29,570 nucleotides of DNA, taken from positions 1 to 29,570 of the forward strand of contig CAUZEA010000075.1 of assembly GCA_963578605.1 (NCBI GenBank), read 5' to 3'. Shown here piece by piece: positions 7,948 to 16,500 of this stretch. Position numbers and translations under genes: made by a program. The notes beneath the pieces were generated by a model. It was not told the origin of the DNA, ran no database searches, and was given only the letters and a program-made list of their open reading frames with translations. Position 1 is the stretch's first letter. Each line of letters starts with the position of its first letter. This stretch comes from JAKVCB01 sp963578605 (GTDB lineage: Bacteria > Planctomycetota > Planctomycetia > Pirellulales > Lacipirellulaceae).

Positions 7948-7959
7948 GCATCCTATCCT

Positions 7960-9042
7960 ATGAGCATTTGGACCTACGCCAGCCGGTTTTCTAGCACACC
8001 CCGCGAGCACCAGTTGACCCTGGGAGAGGGGGCGACGCCCCTGGTGCGCTCGCGCTCGATTGGACCACAACTCGGGATCAAAAACCTCTTTTTTAAACTG
8101 GAGATGGTCAACCCGACCGGTTCCTACAAAGACCGGTTTGCCGCGTCTGCCATCTCCGACATGCTCGCTCAGGGAAAGACGCGCTGTGTGGCCACATCGA
8201 GCGGCAACACGGGTGCGGCCCTGGCGGGGTATTGCGCGGCAGCGGGGATCCGCTGCCAGATTGTCATTGTCGAAGGGGCACCGACCGGGAAGCTGAGTCA
8301 AATGCTCGCTTACGGAGCCCAGCTTTGTCGAGTACGCGAGTTTGGTACCGATCCAGAGACGAACGCGCAGGTCTTTGAAACATTGTCGCAGTTGGGCGAA
8401 CGGCCCGAAGCTGCGCTTCAAGTCAGTGCGTTCCACTACAGCCCGCGCGGTATGAGTGGAGTTCAAACGATGGGCTATGAGCTTGTGGAACAGGCCGATA
8501 TGCCTGTCGATCACGTTTTTTGTCCCGCCGGAGGCGGTGGCCTGACCCTGGCGGTCGCTCGTGGGTGCCAGGAGCTGGCCAGTGAACAAGGCAGCTCGCC
8601 TGCAAAGGTTCATTGTGTTCAGCCCGAAGGAAACGACACCATCGCCAGTCCGCTCAGAAACGGTGACCTCCAGGCGCGCGAGGTCGATTGTACCACCAAG
8701 GTCAGTGGCCTGCAGGTTGCCAACGTGATCGACGGAAACGAAGTGATTGCCGAGTGTCGCCCACTGGGCGGTACCGGGTATGTGGTCACCGACGAACAGG
8801 TCTACACCATGCAACGTCGTTTAGCGCGTGAGGAAGGAATTTTTTGCGAGCCAGCAGGGGCGGTGGCATTGGCGGGTGCGGCAAAGAGTATTGCCCTGGG
8901 TGAGGTCCAGAAGGCCGAGATGGCCGTTTGCCTGGTGACCGGTTCTGGCTTTAAAGACGAGGCATCGGTCCAGAGGATGGTTGCCGACGATCCCTGTCCG
9001 CTGATCGGTGCAGAGGAAGTGGCTGCCTGTTTTTCCCGTTAG
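7960..9042 (+). CDS. PLP-dependent enzyme, fold type II, threonine synthase-like
   Basis: A 360-residue tryptophan-synthase-beta superfamily (fold type II) enzyme. Lys57 in PTGSYKDR is the expected PLP Schiff-base lysine. The phosphate-pocket loop (PAGGGGL, about 190-196), the SSGNTGAA substrate loop (80-87) and the late TGSGFKD motif (about 328-334) resemble threonine synthase more than serine/threonine dehydratase. True threonine synthase makes threonine from O-phosphohomoserine, but no homoserine genes are near. Inside a ridA operon an elimination or ammonia-lyase activity producing an enamine is plausible. It starts 12 bases after the SDR stop with a weak ribosome site. It is the last tightly spaced gene of the first plus-strand block. 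Confidence 0.8.
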   Translation: MSIWTYASRFSSTPREHQLTLGEGATPLVRSRSIGPQLGIKNLFFKLEMVNPTGSYKDRFAASAISDMLAQGKTRCVATSSGNTGAALAGYCAAAGIRCQIVIVEGAPTGKLSQMLAYGAQLCRVREFGTDPETNAQVFETLSQLGERPEAALQVSAFHYSPRGMSGVQTMGYELVEQADMPVDHVFCPAGGGGLTLAVARGCQELASEQGSSPAKVHCVQPEGNDTIASPLRNGDLQAREVDCTTKVSGLQVANVIDGNEVIAECRPLGGTGYVVTDEQVYTMQRRLAREEGIFCEPAGAVALAGAAKSIALGEVQKAEMAVCLVTGSGFKDEASVQRMVADDPCPLIGAEEVAACFSR

Positions 9043-9206
9043 CCGCGACGGAACGCACCTTTTGCGGATTCGGTTGGATGGGACAGCGACAGCCAAACGA
9101 GGTGATTATTTGTCCGTGACCGATTTTAGCTATTTGGCACCACCCGGACGCGGCGGCCGGATTTTCACTGCGAATCAAACATCAAGTCCCACGAACCGAG
9201 AAAGAA

Positions 9207-10049
9207 ATGGCCCGTAAAGATCCTATCGTCGACACGCCTTGGAGCAGCCTGAGCATGGGCGATCGTATTCGCCATCTCGAGGTCGAAGGCTACGTTGTCA
9301 TCCCAGATATCCTGCCCCTGGATCTGGTCGGTCAGCTGCGGGACGAACTCTCTCGCGTGCCGACCGTCGGTACTGACTACACGGACAAGAAGCAGACCGC
9401 AAACGACATCCAATGGTCGGGAGGCGCGCTCACCGAGTTGATTGCCCATCCGCCGACGATCGATTTTCTCAACCAGCTCTTCGGTGACCTTCCGATCTTC
9501 ATGACCTACGACTATTCGCGCAGTGAGCCAGGCTGCCCGCCAATTAATCTTCACTGTGACGGCCAGCCGTGGGGATCGAAAATCTTTGGCCCGGAACAGA
9601 GTTGTCCGAAACTGGTGCGTGTTCTGTATTACCTCGAGGATCTGACACCCGAGTCCGCGCCGTTTCGAGTCGTACCGCGTTCCCACTTGAGTTTCCACAA
9701 CGATGCCAATCCCTACCTGAGGTACAAAGAACATCCCGAACAGGTGATGGTAACCTGCGGCGCGGGCGCCGCGGCGTTGATCAACCAGAACGTGGTACAC
9801 GGCAACTACCAGAATCGGAGTAACCATGCACGCGAACTCCTGGGGCTCGCGTACCGCCCCACTTGGGCCGGACCTTGTGAGCCCGTCGACCCATGGCCGG
9901 AAGAGCAACTCGCCAAAGTATCTCCCTCGGTCCGTGCGATCCTGCGCGATCGCAGCACCCGCATCTGGATGTACGACGCACCGAACGTGCCGCCGGGCCT
10001 GGCGAGCGAGGCGCCAGGTATCAATCCGAGTCGGTGGGAGCAGACATGA
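9207..10049 (+). CDS. Phytanoyl-CoA dioxygenase (PhyH) family Fe(II)/2-oxoglutarate oxygenase
   Basis: A 280-residue member of the PhyH family, which hydroxylates small molecules using Fe(II), O2 and 2-oxoglutarate. The iron triad is visible as His116 and Asp118 (NLHCDGQ) and His198 (NVVHGN), with the 2-oxoglutarate Arg209 (HARELLGL) 11 residues later. It is not ectoine hydroxylase EctD, because the EctD signature segment is missing. The gene stands apart, with 164 bases before it and 317 after it, while the neighbours are packed within about 15 bases. Its third codon positions are clearly richer in C/G than those of the flanking genes. GAGAAAGA precedes ATG 9207. The tail (PSRWEQT) resembles that of the partial gene at 29435-29570. 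Confidence 0.8.
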   Translation: MARKDPIVDTPWSSLSMGDRIRHLEVEGYVVIPDILPLDLVGQLRDELSRVPTVGTDYTDKKQTANDIQWSGGALTELIAHPPTIDFLNQLFGDLPIFMTYDYSRSEPGCPPINLHCDGQPWGSKIFGPEQSCPKLVRVLYYLEDLTPESAPFRVVPRSHLSFHNDANPYLRYKEHPEQVMVTCGAGAAALINQNVVHGNYQNRSNHARELLGLAYRPTWAGPCEPVDPWPEEQLAKVSPSVRAILRDRSTRIWMYDAPNVPPGLASEAPGINPSRWEQT

Positions 10050-10366
10050 TCGCGGCGGGCCGGATTGGATAGAGCCTGGTGGAAGTGGGTTCCGGTGACA
10101 GCCGGGTCGGACTGGTGATGCTGCGTGATCCACCGATTCCGGCAGAGCCCACCCGGGCTTGAAAAGACGAACTCTGGGCTGGGAACTTGGGAAATCAATC
10201 AAGCTGAAATTGCGTTCCGGCAGCGATTGGTAGATATTGGTTGTCAGGATTTGCGACCTCGGTTGCAAAACACCGAATCGCGGCGTCCCCGTGTCAGTCT
10301 GGAATAGCATTCCATTTCGTGCGGGGCCTTGCTGACCACTCCTCAATCATCACCAGGTGTTTCCGA
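10050..10366. other. Intergenic region between PhyH and symporter genes
   Basis: The 317 bases hold no supported gene. A short stem (AGCCC/GGGCT, 10146-10159) has no T-tract. The region probably includes the promoter for the symporter block, but no confident -35/-10 pair was found. Confidence 0.5.
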
Positions 10367-11914
10367 ATGGATTTCCTTACCAATTTTACGACATTCGATT
10401 GGATCATTGTCGCGGTTTATCTGTTGGGGACCGTCGTCGTTGGGATTTACGCCAACCGATTCGTCAGCGATATGACCGACTACATTGTTGCCGGGCGTTC
10501 GCTCAAGTCGTTTGCCTCGATTGCAACCATGCTCGGGTCAGAGATTGGGTTGGTGACCGTGATGTACACGTCTCAAAAGGGGTTTACCGGAGGATTTGCC
10601 GCGCTGCACATCGGGGTGGTGGCAGGACTTGCCTGCCTGCTGGTGGGGCTGACCGGCTTTATCGTCGTCCCTTTGCGAAAAACGGGTGTCATGACGATCC
10701 CCGAGTATTATTCGCTTCGATTTGGCCCGGGAGTGCGGATTCTGGGTGGCGTGCTGCTTTCGGTTGCAGGGGTCCTGAACATGGGGGTTTTTCTCAAGGC
10801 AGGTGCAATCTTTGTGACTTCGATCACAGGGCTCAATGATCCGGCGGCGATCAACATCGTGATGGCGGTTCTCATTTCACTGGTGGTCTTTTACACGGTT
10901 CTGGGTGGCATGGTTTCGGTGGTCATTACCGATTACATCCAGTTTGTGGTGCTTTCCTTCGGAATGCTCGCTTGCTGCTGGTTTGCGTACCAGGCGGTGA
11001 GTTGGGAGGCCCTTGTGACCGCGGTCAAAGAGATTCACGGTGAGGGGGGATTCAACCCGTTCAATGAGGATGGGTATGGACTTTCCTACATCATGTGGAT
11101 GATCTTTGTGTTTGGGATTGTTTCGTGTGCCGTTTGGCCAACAGCGGTGATGCGCGTGTGTGCGGCTGAAAACACGAAAGTGGTTAAGCGGCTCTATACC
11201 TGGTCATCGATTGGTTTTCTGACCCGGTTCATCATTCCCATGTTTCTGGGGATTTCTGCCCTGGCCTATTTTTCCATGTCCGAGCATGGCCGCGACTATT
11301 TTTTCACCGGAGAGGGTGAGGTGGTTGCCGACACGAATATCACCATGCAAGCTTTGCCGACTTTTCTGGGCGAGATCCTGCCAGCGGGAGTTATTGGACT
11401 GATTACCGCTGGGATGCTCGCCGCGTTTATGTCGACTCATGACAGTTACCTGTTGTGTTGGGCCTCGGTCTTTGTGGAAGACGTGATCAACCCGATCGCG
11501 GGCGGAGAGCTGCCGGATCGCACCAGGTTGCTGCTGGCCCGAATCATGATTGTCCTCATCGGTGCGTTTCTCTATGTTTGGAGTACCTGGTATCCGATGG
11601 GGCAGGACATGATGGACTATCTTGCGGTGAGCGCCGCGATTTACTTTATTGGAGCCTTTACGCTCCTGGTGGGGGGTTTGTACTGGAAGCAGGCCAGTAC
11701 CGTGGGCGCCTACCTGGCACTCGCCACCGGTCTACTGGCCGTGTTTGGCCTGCCCCCGGTCCAGGAAGCGGTTGGTCTGACGAGCAAGAACCTTGGTTTT
11801 GAGCTTACCGAAGCCCATGTCGGATTGGGGGCCACGGCACTCGCGGTGGTGCTGATGGTAGCCGGTTCACTCTACTTTCCCGGGTCGAGGGCCGATCGTA
11901 CACAAGGAGCATAA
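10367..11914 (+). CDS. Sodium:solute symporter (SSS family)
   Basis: A 515-residue inner-membrane protein with about 13 hydrophobic segments, matching the SSS/SLC5 family that couples sodium influx to uptake of sugars, amino acids, carboxylates or vitamins. The N-terminal region has the family pattern: TM1 with WIIVAVYLLGTVVVGIYAN, then YIVAGRSLKSF, then a GSEIGLVTV helix that lines the substrate/sodium site. ATG 10367 is chosen because AGGTG lies about 8 bases upstream; an open stretch further upstream has no good start. It is followed after two bases by a 58-residue membrane peptide gene and then by the M20 hydrolase. It is the likely importer of the cluster's substrate; the solute cannot be deduced. 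Confidence 0.85.
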   Translation: MDFLTNFTTFDWIIVAVYLLGTVVVGIYANRFVSDMTDYIVAGRSLKSFASIATMLGSEIGLVTVMYTSQKGFTGGFAALHIGVVAGLACLLVGLTGFIVVPLRKTGVMTIPEYYSLRFGPGVRILGGVLLSVAGVLNMGVFLKAGAIFVTSITGLNDPAAINIVMAVLISLVVFYTVLGGMVSVVITDYIQFVVLSFGMLACCWFAYQAVSWEALVTAVKEIHGEGGFNPFNEDGYGLSYIMWMIFVFGIVSCAVWPTAVMRVCAAENTKVVKRLYTWSSIGFLTRFIIPMFLGISALAYFSMSEHGRDYFFTGEGEVVADTNITMQALPTFLGEILPAGVIGLITAGMLAAFMSTHDSYLLCWASVFVEDVINPIAGGELPDRTRLLLARIMIVLIGAFLYVWSTWYPMGQDMMDYLAVSAAIYFIGAFTLLVGGLYWKQASTVGAYLALATGLLAVFGLPPVQEAVGLTSKNLGFELTEAHVGLGATALAVVLMVAGSLYFPGSRADRTQGA

Positions 11915-11916
11915 GC

Positions 11917-12093
11917 ATGAACCTTTGGATTACGTTTTGGGCCTGGGTCATCGCAGGATCGATGACGGCGTTTGCCATCCTGGCGGTCGTGGTCGCGATC
12001 GGTGGCTGGGGTGACCTGAAGGTCATGTTCAGTCGTAGCGACGGCCGCTTGAGCGGACGGCAGGAACCACCAGAAGATGAAAGCTCCAGTTGA
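11917..12093 (+). CDS. Small single-pass membrane protein, candidate symporter accessory subunit
   Basis: A 58-codon gene starting ATG 11917, with AGGAG 8 bases upstream, and ending at TGA 12091-12093. The N-terminal half is one hydrophobic helix (about residues 3-31, including VIAGSMTAFAILAVVVAIGG). It is followed by a short charged cytoplasmic-type tail rich in Arg, then Glu and Ser. It starts 2 bases after the symporter stop and its stop lies 2 bases before the M20 start, so translation of all three is probably coupled. Small accessory subunits of one helix are known for SSS- and NSS-type transporters, which makes this the best guess. No specific family was recognised. Confidence 0.75.
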   Translation: MNLWITFWAWVIAGSMTAFAILAVVVAIGGWGDLKVMFSRSDGRLSGRQEPPEDESSS

Positions 12094-12095
12094 AA

Positions 12096-13319
12096 ATGGG
12101 TTCTAAGCCGGATCGATCGATGGCTTCTCCAGGCTCGTGTGTGGAATTGCTACAGCAAATGGTCTCGTTCGACACGGTCAATCGTGTCACCGAGGGTGTT
12201 CCTTTCGTCGAAGGGGAACTGGCGGCGCACCTGGAGGGCTTGGCCGAAGGTTGGGGGTTCCAGACAGCACGGTTGCCGATCGCGCAAAACGGATCTTCCG
12301 ATCAGGCCGGTTTTAATCTGCTCATCACACACGAGGTGGATCAAAAAGTCCCATGGCTGCTGTTCGACAGTCATCTCGATACGGTAAGTGTTCAGGGAAT
12401 GACCGTCGATCCCTTTAGGGCAGTGGTCGAGGATGGAAAAATCTATGGTCGAGGTGCCTGCGATACGAAAGGCACTGGCGCTTGTATGTTGTGGGCACTC
12501 AAATCAGCCTTTGAGGCTGGAGGGCTCCAAGCCAACATTGCCATCCTGTTTTCGATCGATGAGGAGGTCAGCCGCATCGGTGTAAGGGCTTTTGTACAGC
12601 ACCAGTTGGCAACGCTCAGCTGGACGCCCAGCGCCGTGATTGTGGGTGAGCCCACCATGCTGCAGATGATCACCGCGCATAACGGAACGGTGCGCTGGAA
12701 AATCAAGACGCAGGGCAGGGCGGCTCACTCTTCGGATCCCAGTGGAGGTCGCTCGGCCATTACCGACATGATCAAAGTGATCGGGGCGATTGAAGTGGAC
12801 TACATCCCACACTTAAAAGCCGAGCATCCCTTGGTCGGGAAGGCCCAGTGCAGTATCAACGTGATCACCGGCGGATCACTCATCAACGTGATCCCCGAAT
12901 CTTGTACCATTGACGTCGATCGCCGCGTGGTACCCGGGGAAGATTCCAGTACCGTTTTGCCAGCCATCGACGTCCTTTTGCAAGCCTTAAGAGAGAGCGA
13001 TCCCGAGCTGCGGATCTCCCAGGAAGAACCGTCAATTTCATTGGCACTAGCGCCGGACCTCAACCAGGCTTTGCAAGAATGGGTTGGCGTGGTTTTAGAA
13101 TCTTTGGATCTTTCCAGCACAGTGCTGGGTGCTAAGTACGGGACCCATGCCAGCAATTTTGCGGCTGTTGGGTTGCCGGCCCTTGTGATCGGACCAGGGG
13201 ACATCGCCCAGGCGCATTGCAAGGACGAATACATTGCCATCGATCAACTCGAGTCAGGTACGCAAGTCTACCAGGCATTGATGGCCCAGCCTGCCGACTA
13301 CTGGAGTGCTGCGAGGTAG
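12096..13319 (+). CDS. M20 family metallopeptidase / amidohydrolase (ArgE/DapE type)
   Basis: A 407-residue dizinc enzyme of the ArgE/DapE/CPG2 family, which hydrolyses N-acyl amino acids or dipeptides. Ligands are complete: His93 and Asp95 (FDSHLDT), Asp123 (GRGACDTKG), the catalytic base and bridging pair Glu156-Glu157 (SIDEEV), Glu185 (VGEPT) and the distal His374 (GDIAQAHCKDE). A dimerisation domain sits at about 195-310 (TVRWKIKTQGRAAHSSDP). Starts at ATG 12096 and ATG 12120 are both possible; 12096 gives tight coupling with the small membrane gene. No leader is seen, so it works on material imported by the symporter. ArgE and DapE themselves are unlikely, since no other biosynthesis genes are nearby. 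Confidence 0.85.
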   Translation: MGSKPDRSMASPGSCVELLQQMVSFDTVNRVTEGVPFVEGELAAHLEGLAEGWGFQTARLPIAQNGSSDQAGFNLLITHEVDQKVPWLLFDSHLDTVSVQGMTVDPFRAVVEDGKIYGRGACDTKGTGACMLWALKSAFEAGGLQANIAILFSIDEEVSRIGVRAFVQHQLATLSWTPSAVIVGEPTMLQMITAHNGTVRWKIKTQGRAAHSSDPSGGRSAITDMIKVIGAIEVDYIPHLKAEHPLVGKAQCSINVITGGSLINVIPESCTIDVDRRVVPGEDSSTVLPAIDVLLQALRESDPELRISQEEPSISLALAPDLNQALQEWVGVVLESLDLSSTVLGAKYGTHASNFAAVGLPALVIGPGDIAQAHCKDEYIAIDQLESGTQVYQALMAQPADYWSAAR

Positions 13320-13366
13320 CTGCCACACACCGATCTGCCATGGACACCGGCTCGCAGGCTGGCAAC

Positions 13367-14782
13367 TTACGACATTCCGATCGAGACCGCCGGTTCGGGT
13401 AATGTGCGGGCCTCGGTTGCTCCCTGGTAGCCAAATCCAGGGCCGCCGATGGTCGACAGATCAAGCTTGCCGCTGCGGCGTCGATAGAGCCCCGGGTGGA
13501 TTTTCTCCTCCACCGATGACGCTTCCGGATAGAATTGCATCGCGTTGGTCTCCACTCCCATAATCGTATCGGCGTAAGCCGCCAAGAGCACGTGGGGAAT
13601 TTGTGCCAGCATCGGGTTGGTGAGGTCTTGCACCATGAGTTGCATGCCGTGTGCTTTGGCCCAGCAGAGCGACAGCAGGGCACCCGACTGGGTTTTACAG
13701 GTTTTCAGCGCCACGCCATTCCAATTCAGCCGGTGTCCTTCGCGGACAAGGCGCCAGTCGTGCGCACTTTCGTCCATGAAGATCGGCTTCTTTGCTGCAA
13801 TGGCACCCACGTCGATCGGGTACTTCTCCAACTCGTAAGGGAAGGGTTGCTCGACGTACAGTAACAAATCATAGATTTCTGGGTGTTCGACTTTCAGGCG
13901 GTCGAGAATCGTGGTCACGTACACGGGGTCGTGCACCGTGCAGTTGAAGTCGGTCGACAAGTGGTGGACTCCCTTGGCGAGCGAAATTTCTCCAACCTTC
14001 ACGGTACGCTCAAAATCCCACTCGGCATCGGTGCCGCGCAGCTTGATTTTCAAGCAGTCCAGCCCATCGCGGTCGATCCAGTCTTCAAGAAGCACAGGGT
14101 GACCGTCGTCAGGAACGTGTGGGTCGAGTTCAGTCGGGTCGAGCGGATCAAGACCACCAACAAGGTGCCACGCGGGTAGCGTTTGGCTGAGTTCACTTTT
14201 GAGAAAATCAGCAGGATACTTGCTGTCGAAATCAAACCTGGTTTCCGATCCAAAATACGATTGGAGATCGCGGTTCATCCACTTCGCGTTGTAGGTTTGA
14301 TATACGGGAAGACCGTGCAGAACTCCATACGCGTCGTGCAGGGCAAGGTCATAGGCGGATGAACAAATCAGCGCCGCCAGCCACGGCAATTCAGCATGGA
14401 CCGACGCGTCATGTTCGGAGTTTCGAACCAGTTCGGCAAGCCGGGATTCGTTGATCGTGATGCCTATTTCCAGAGGATGCCCCCACACGGCAGAGTCGCA
14501 CCACAACCGGGCCAGTTTTTGGCAAAAGGCGGTCATCGCCTCGTACCGCTCCTGATAACTCAGTTTTGCAGGCCAGGCCCATTGCACGCTAAGGGGTGTT
14601 TCGCCCCAGCCGTGAGCCGTCTTCCCGGACCGATCGGTGACTGCGAGGCGAACCCGCGCACAGGTGACTGAAGTGAGTACTTCGGCTCCAAACTTCAGTG
14701 GCATCCGTGTGGTCACAGGCAAGAAGTAAAGTTCAGCACCCGAAACAGACACGTCGGTCAGTTTTTCGTTTTGTTGGATCAC
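13367..14782 (-). CDS. Enolase-superfamily enzyme, muconate-lactonizing (MLE) subgroup-like
   Basis: A 471-residue protein of the mandelate racemase/muconate lactonizing family. The capping domain (1-230) is longer than usual for the roughly 370-residue family, with an inserted segment at about 170-225. The barrel holds the K-x-K motif (LKIKLRG, Lys245 and Lys247), the metal ligands Asp278 (STDFN), Glu311 (YVEQPF) and Asp337 (FMDESA), and the opposite-face Lys360 (ALKTCKTQSG). The two-lysine arrangement is that of dipeptide epimerases, N-succinyl-amino acid racemases, OSBS and cycloisomerases. It converges with the M20 gene 47 bases away, which suggests an epimerase-hydrolase pair. The specific reaction is not decided by motifs. 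Confidence 0.75.
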   Translation of the reverse strand: MIQQNEKLTDVSVSGAELYFLPVTTRMPLKFGAEVLTSVTCARVRLAVTDRSGKTAHGWGETPLSVQWAWPAKLSYQERYEAMTAFCQKLARLWCDSAVWGHPLEIGITINESRLAELVRNSEHDASVHAELPWLAALICSSAYDLALHDAYGVLHGLPVYQTYNAKWMNRDLQSYFGSETRFDFDSKYPADFLKSELSQTLPAWHLVGGLDPLDPTELDPHVPDDGHPVLLEDWIDRDGLDCLKIKLRGTDAEWDFERTVKVGEISLAKGVHHLSTDFNCTVHDPVYVTTILDRLKVEHPEIYDLLLYVEQPFPYELEKYPIDVGAIAAKKPIFMDESAHDWRLVREGHRLNWNGVALKTCKTQSGALLSLCWAKAHGMQLMVQDLTNPMLAQIPHVLLAAYADTIMGVETNAMQFYPEASSVEEKIHPGLYRRRSGKLDLSTIGGPGFGYQGATEARTLPEPAVSIGMS

Positions 14783-15101
14783 GATTGATTATTGCTGTAA
14801 AAAATGGGAGTGCTGGTTGAATGTCTGAAACTGCCTTGGTGTGCAGCAATGCTGAGCTTGCTTTGCGAGCTGCTGACGGCGGGAAGCCAGTCGAAATCTG
14901 GGGACTTACCGCCAGTGTAGCTGGCCGTCGGAGTGGCTGGCACCATTGTTGAGTGGTTTGGGGGCTTTACTCAAGCGGTAAAGTTCCAGAAAAAACTTGT
15001 GGGAGCCGTCCAACCGGGAGAGTGGCTCGCCCCGTGACGGTTGTTGATGCTTGATGACGGGTTGCCTGGCCAGCGGAGTCCTGTTCCCGGTGCCCAGCGG
15101 A
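14783..15101. other. Intergenic region without supported gene
   Basis: These 319 bases separate the enolase-type gene start from the DUF1552 stop. A minus-strand frame (14906-15175) overlaps the DUF1552 end and has no recognisable domain or ribosome site. The region probably includes the promoter for the enolase-type gene. No terminator hairpin was found. Confidence 0.5.
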
Positions 15102-16466
15102 TCAGATTTCAATTCGACCGGTCGAATCGCCGAATTCGTGGATGCCGGTCCCCATCTTTTCAAGCATCGACACATAGAGGTTGGTCATGGGAACCTGGCT
15201 GCCAAACTCGACATGGCGGCCTGCGGTGAGTTCCCCTCCACCGTGGCCGGCAAATACGATGGGCAAATTGTCGTGCTGGTGCCGGTTGCCGTCGGCCAGC
15301 CCGCCCCCCCAAACAATCATCGAGTTGTCCAGGAGTGACGATCCATCGGCGTCCTTGATGGTGCCGGTTTTTTCCAGGAAATAGGCCAACTGCTCGACGT
15401 AGAATTTGTCGATACGCGCAATCTTCGCGAGTTTTTCCGGATCCTTACCGTGATGCGACAAATAATGGTGCGCGTCGTCGACTTCGACTTCCGGAAAGGT
15501 GCGATTGCTACCGTCATAGGCAAGCAGGAAGGTCGCAATACGGGTGGAGTCGGTTTGGAATGCCACTGCCAGCAGATCAAACATGAGACGAATGTGATCA
15601 CGATAGCTTTCCGGAATACCGGCAGGCGCATCGAAGCCAGGTTGGGGGGCTTCCCCCATCGCTTCAACGTACTGAATTTGCTTTTCAATCTCCCGCACAC
15701 TGGTCAGGTACTCGTCGAGTTTGGCCCGATCGCTCTGACCTACCTCGCGCACAAGTTGGCGCGCATCTTCCCCGACGAAATCGATTAACGATTGGCGTAA
15801 TCCTTGTCGGCGCGCCAGGGCTGCTGGCCGCTCGGCAGCCGGGCCCGCTCCAAAAAGTCGCTCGAAGACAAGTCGTGGATTCGATTCGGTTGCGACAGGG
15901 GTTGTCGGAGATTGCCAGGAAATATTGTGTTGATAGGCACACGAGTAGCCCGAGTCACAATTGCCCGAAAGACGCGAGTTGTCGCAGGAGAGTTCCAGCG
16001 ATGCAAAACGAGTGTGGTTGCCAACTTGTTGCGCGGCAAGTTGGTCGACCGAGATACCCGCGCGGATATCACTGCCGGCGGTCTTTTTAGGCCGGGCGCC
16101 AGTCAGGAAAGTGGCGCCGGCGCGGGCGTGGTCGCCAGGTCCGTCTTTTCCGGCAGTCCCATTGGCGTGCGCCAGGCCGGAGAAGATCTGCAGGTTTTCA
16201 CGGAATTTACCCAGCGGTTGCAGGGTTTCGCCGAGTTGGTAATTGGACCCGCTCCCGGTGGGACGCCATTGGTCGACGTTCACACCGTTAGGAACATAAA
16301 GAAAGGCTGTCCGGAGTGGGTTTCCAGCCGCTGTGGTCCCCGGTAGTCTCGGGCCTGCCGCAGCGGTAATGGTACTCCCCAAGGATTCCAGCTGAGGCAG
16401 GGCCAGGCAGGCCCCAAGCCCACGCAGAAAATAGCGACGGTTCAGCCGGTTTTGGAAAAATGTCAT
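15102..16466 (-). CDS. DUF1552 protein, Tat-exported (planctomycete)
   Basis: A 454-residue protein with a twin-arginine leader (RRYFLRG at 10-16, then a hydrophobic stretch to about 38) and a full DUF1552 domain, a family related to DUF1501 and common in Planctomycetota. Visible family blocks are FLYVPNGVNVDQW, DHARAGATFLTGARP, a VWGGGLADGNRHQHDNLP segment near residue 400, and a lysine/asp-rich helical middle. The start is ATG 16466, preceded by GGAAG. An upstream GTG at 16508 would overlap the preceding gene. It is the second gene of a two-gene unit with the PSD/PSCyt protein. Its biochemical role is unknown; an oxidoreductase-partner or sulfatase-like role is only suggested by fold relatives. 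Confidence 0.8.
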   Translation of the reverse strand: MTFFQNRLNRRYFLRGLGACLALPQLESLGSTITAAAGPRLPGTTAAGNPLRTAFLYVPNGVNVDQWRPTGSGSNYQLGETLQPLGKFRENLQIFSGLAHANGTAGKDGPGDHARAGATFLTGARPKKTAGSDIRAGISVDQLAAQQVGNHTRFASLELSCDNSRLSGNCDSGYSCAYQHNISWQSPTTPVATESNPRLVFERLFGAGPAAERPAALARRQGLRQSLIDFVGEDARQLVREVGQSDRAKLDEYLTSVREIEKQIQYVEAMGEAPQPGFDAPAGIPESYRDHIRLMFDLLAVAFQTDSTRIATFLLAYDGSNRTFPEVEVDDAHHYLSHHGKDPEKLAKIARIDKFYVEQLAYFLEKTGTIKDADGSSLLDNSMIVWGGGLADGNRHQHDNLPIVFAGHGGGELTAGRHVEFGSQVPMTNLYVSMLEKMGTGIHEFGDSTGRIEI

Positions 16467-16500
16467 CGAACGGTTGCTTCCCGATTGGATTGTGGAGGTG

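Noticed and set aside
9207..10049. PhyH gene as ectoine hydroxylase EctD
   Set aside because: The EctD signature around the iron ligands is missing, and no ectABC genes are nearby.
10146..10159. AGCCC/GGGCT hairpin after the PhyH gene as a terminator
   Set aside because: The stem is only 5 base pairs and is not followed by a T-tract.
14906..15175. Minus-strand frame of 89 codons after DUF1552
   Set aside because: It overlaps the DUF1552 gene end in another frame and has no domain or ribosome site.
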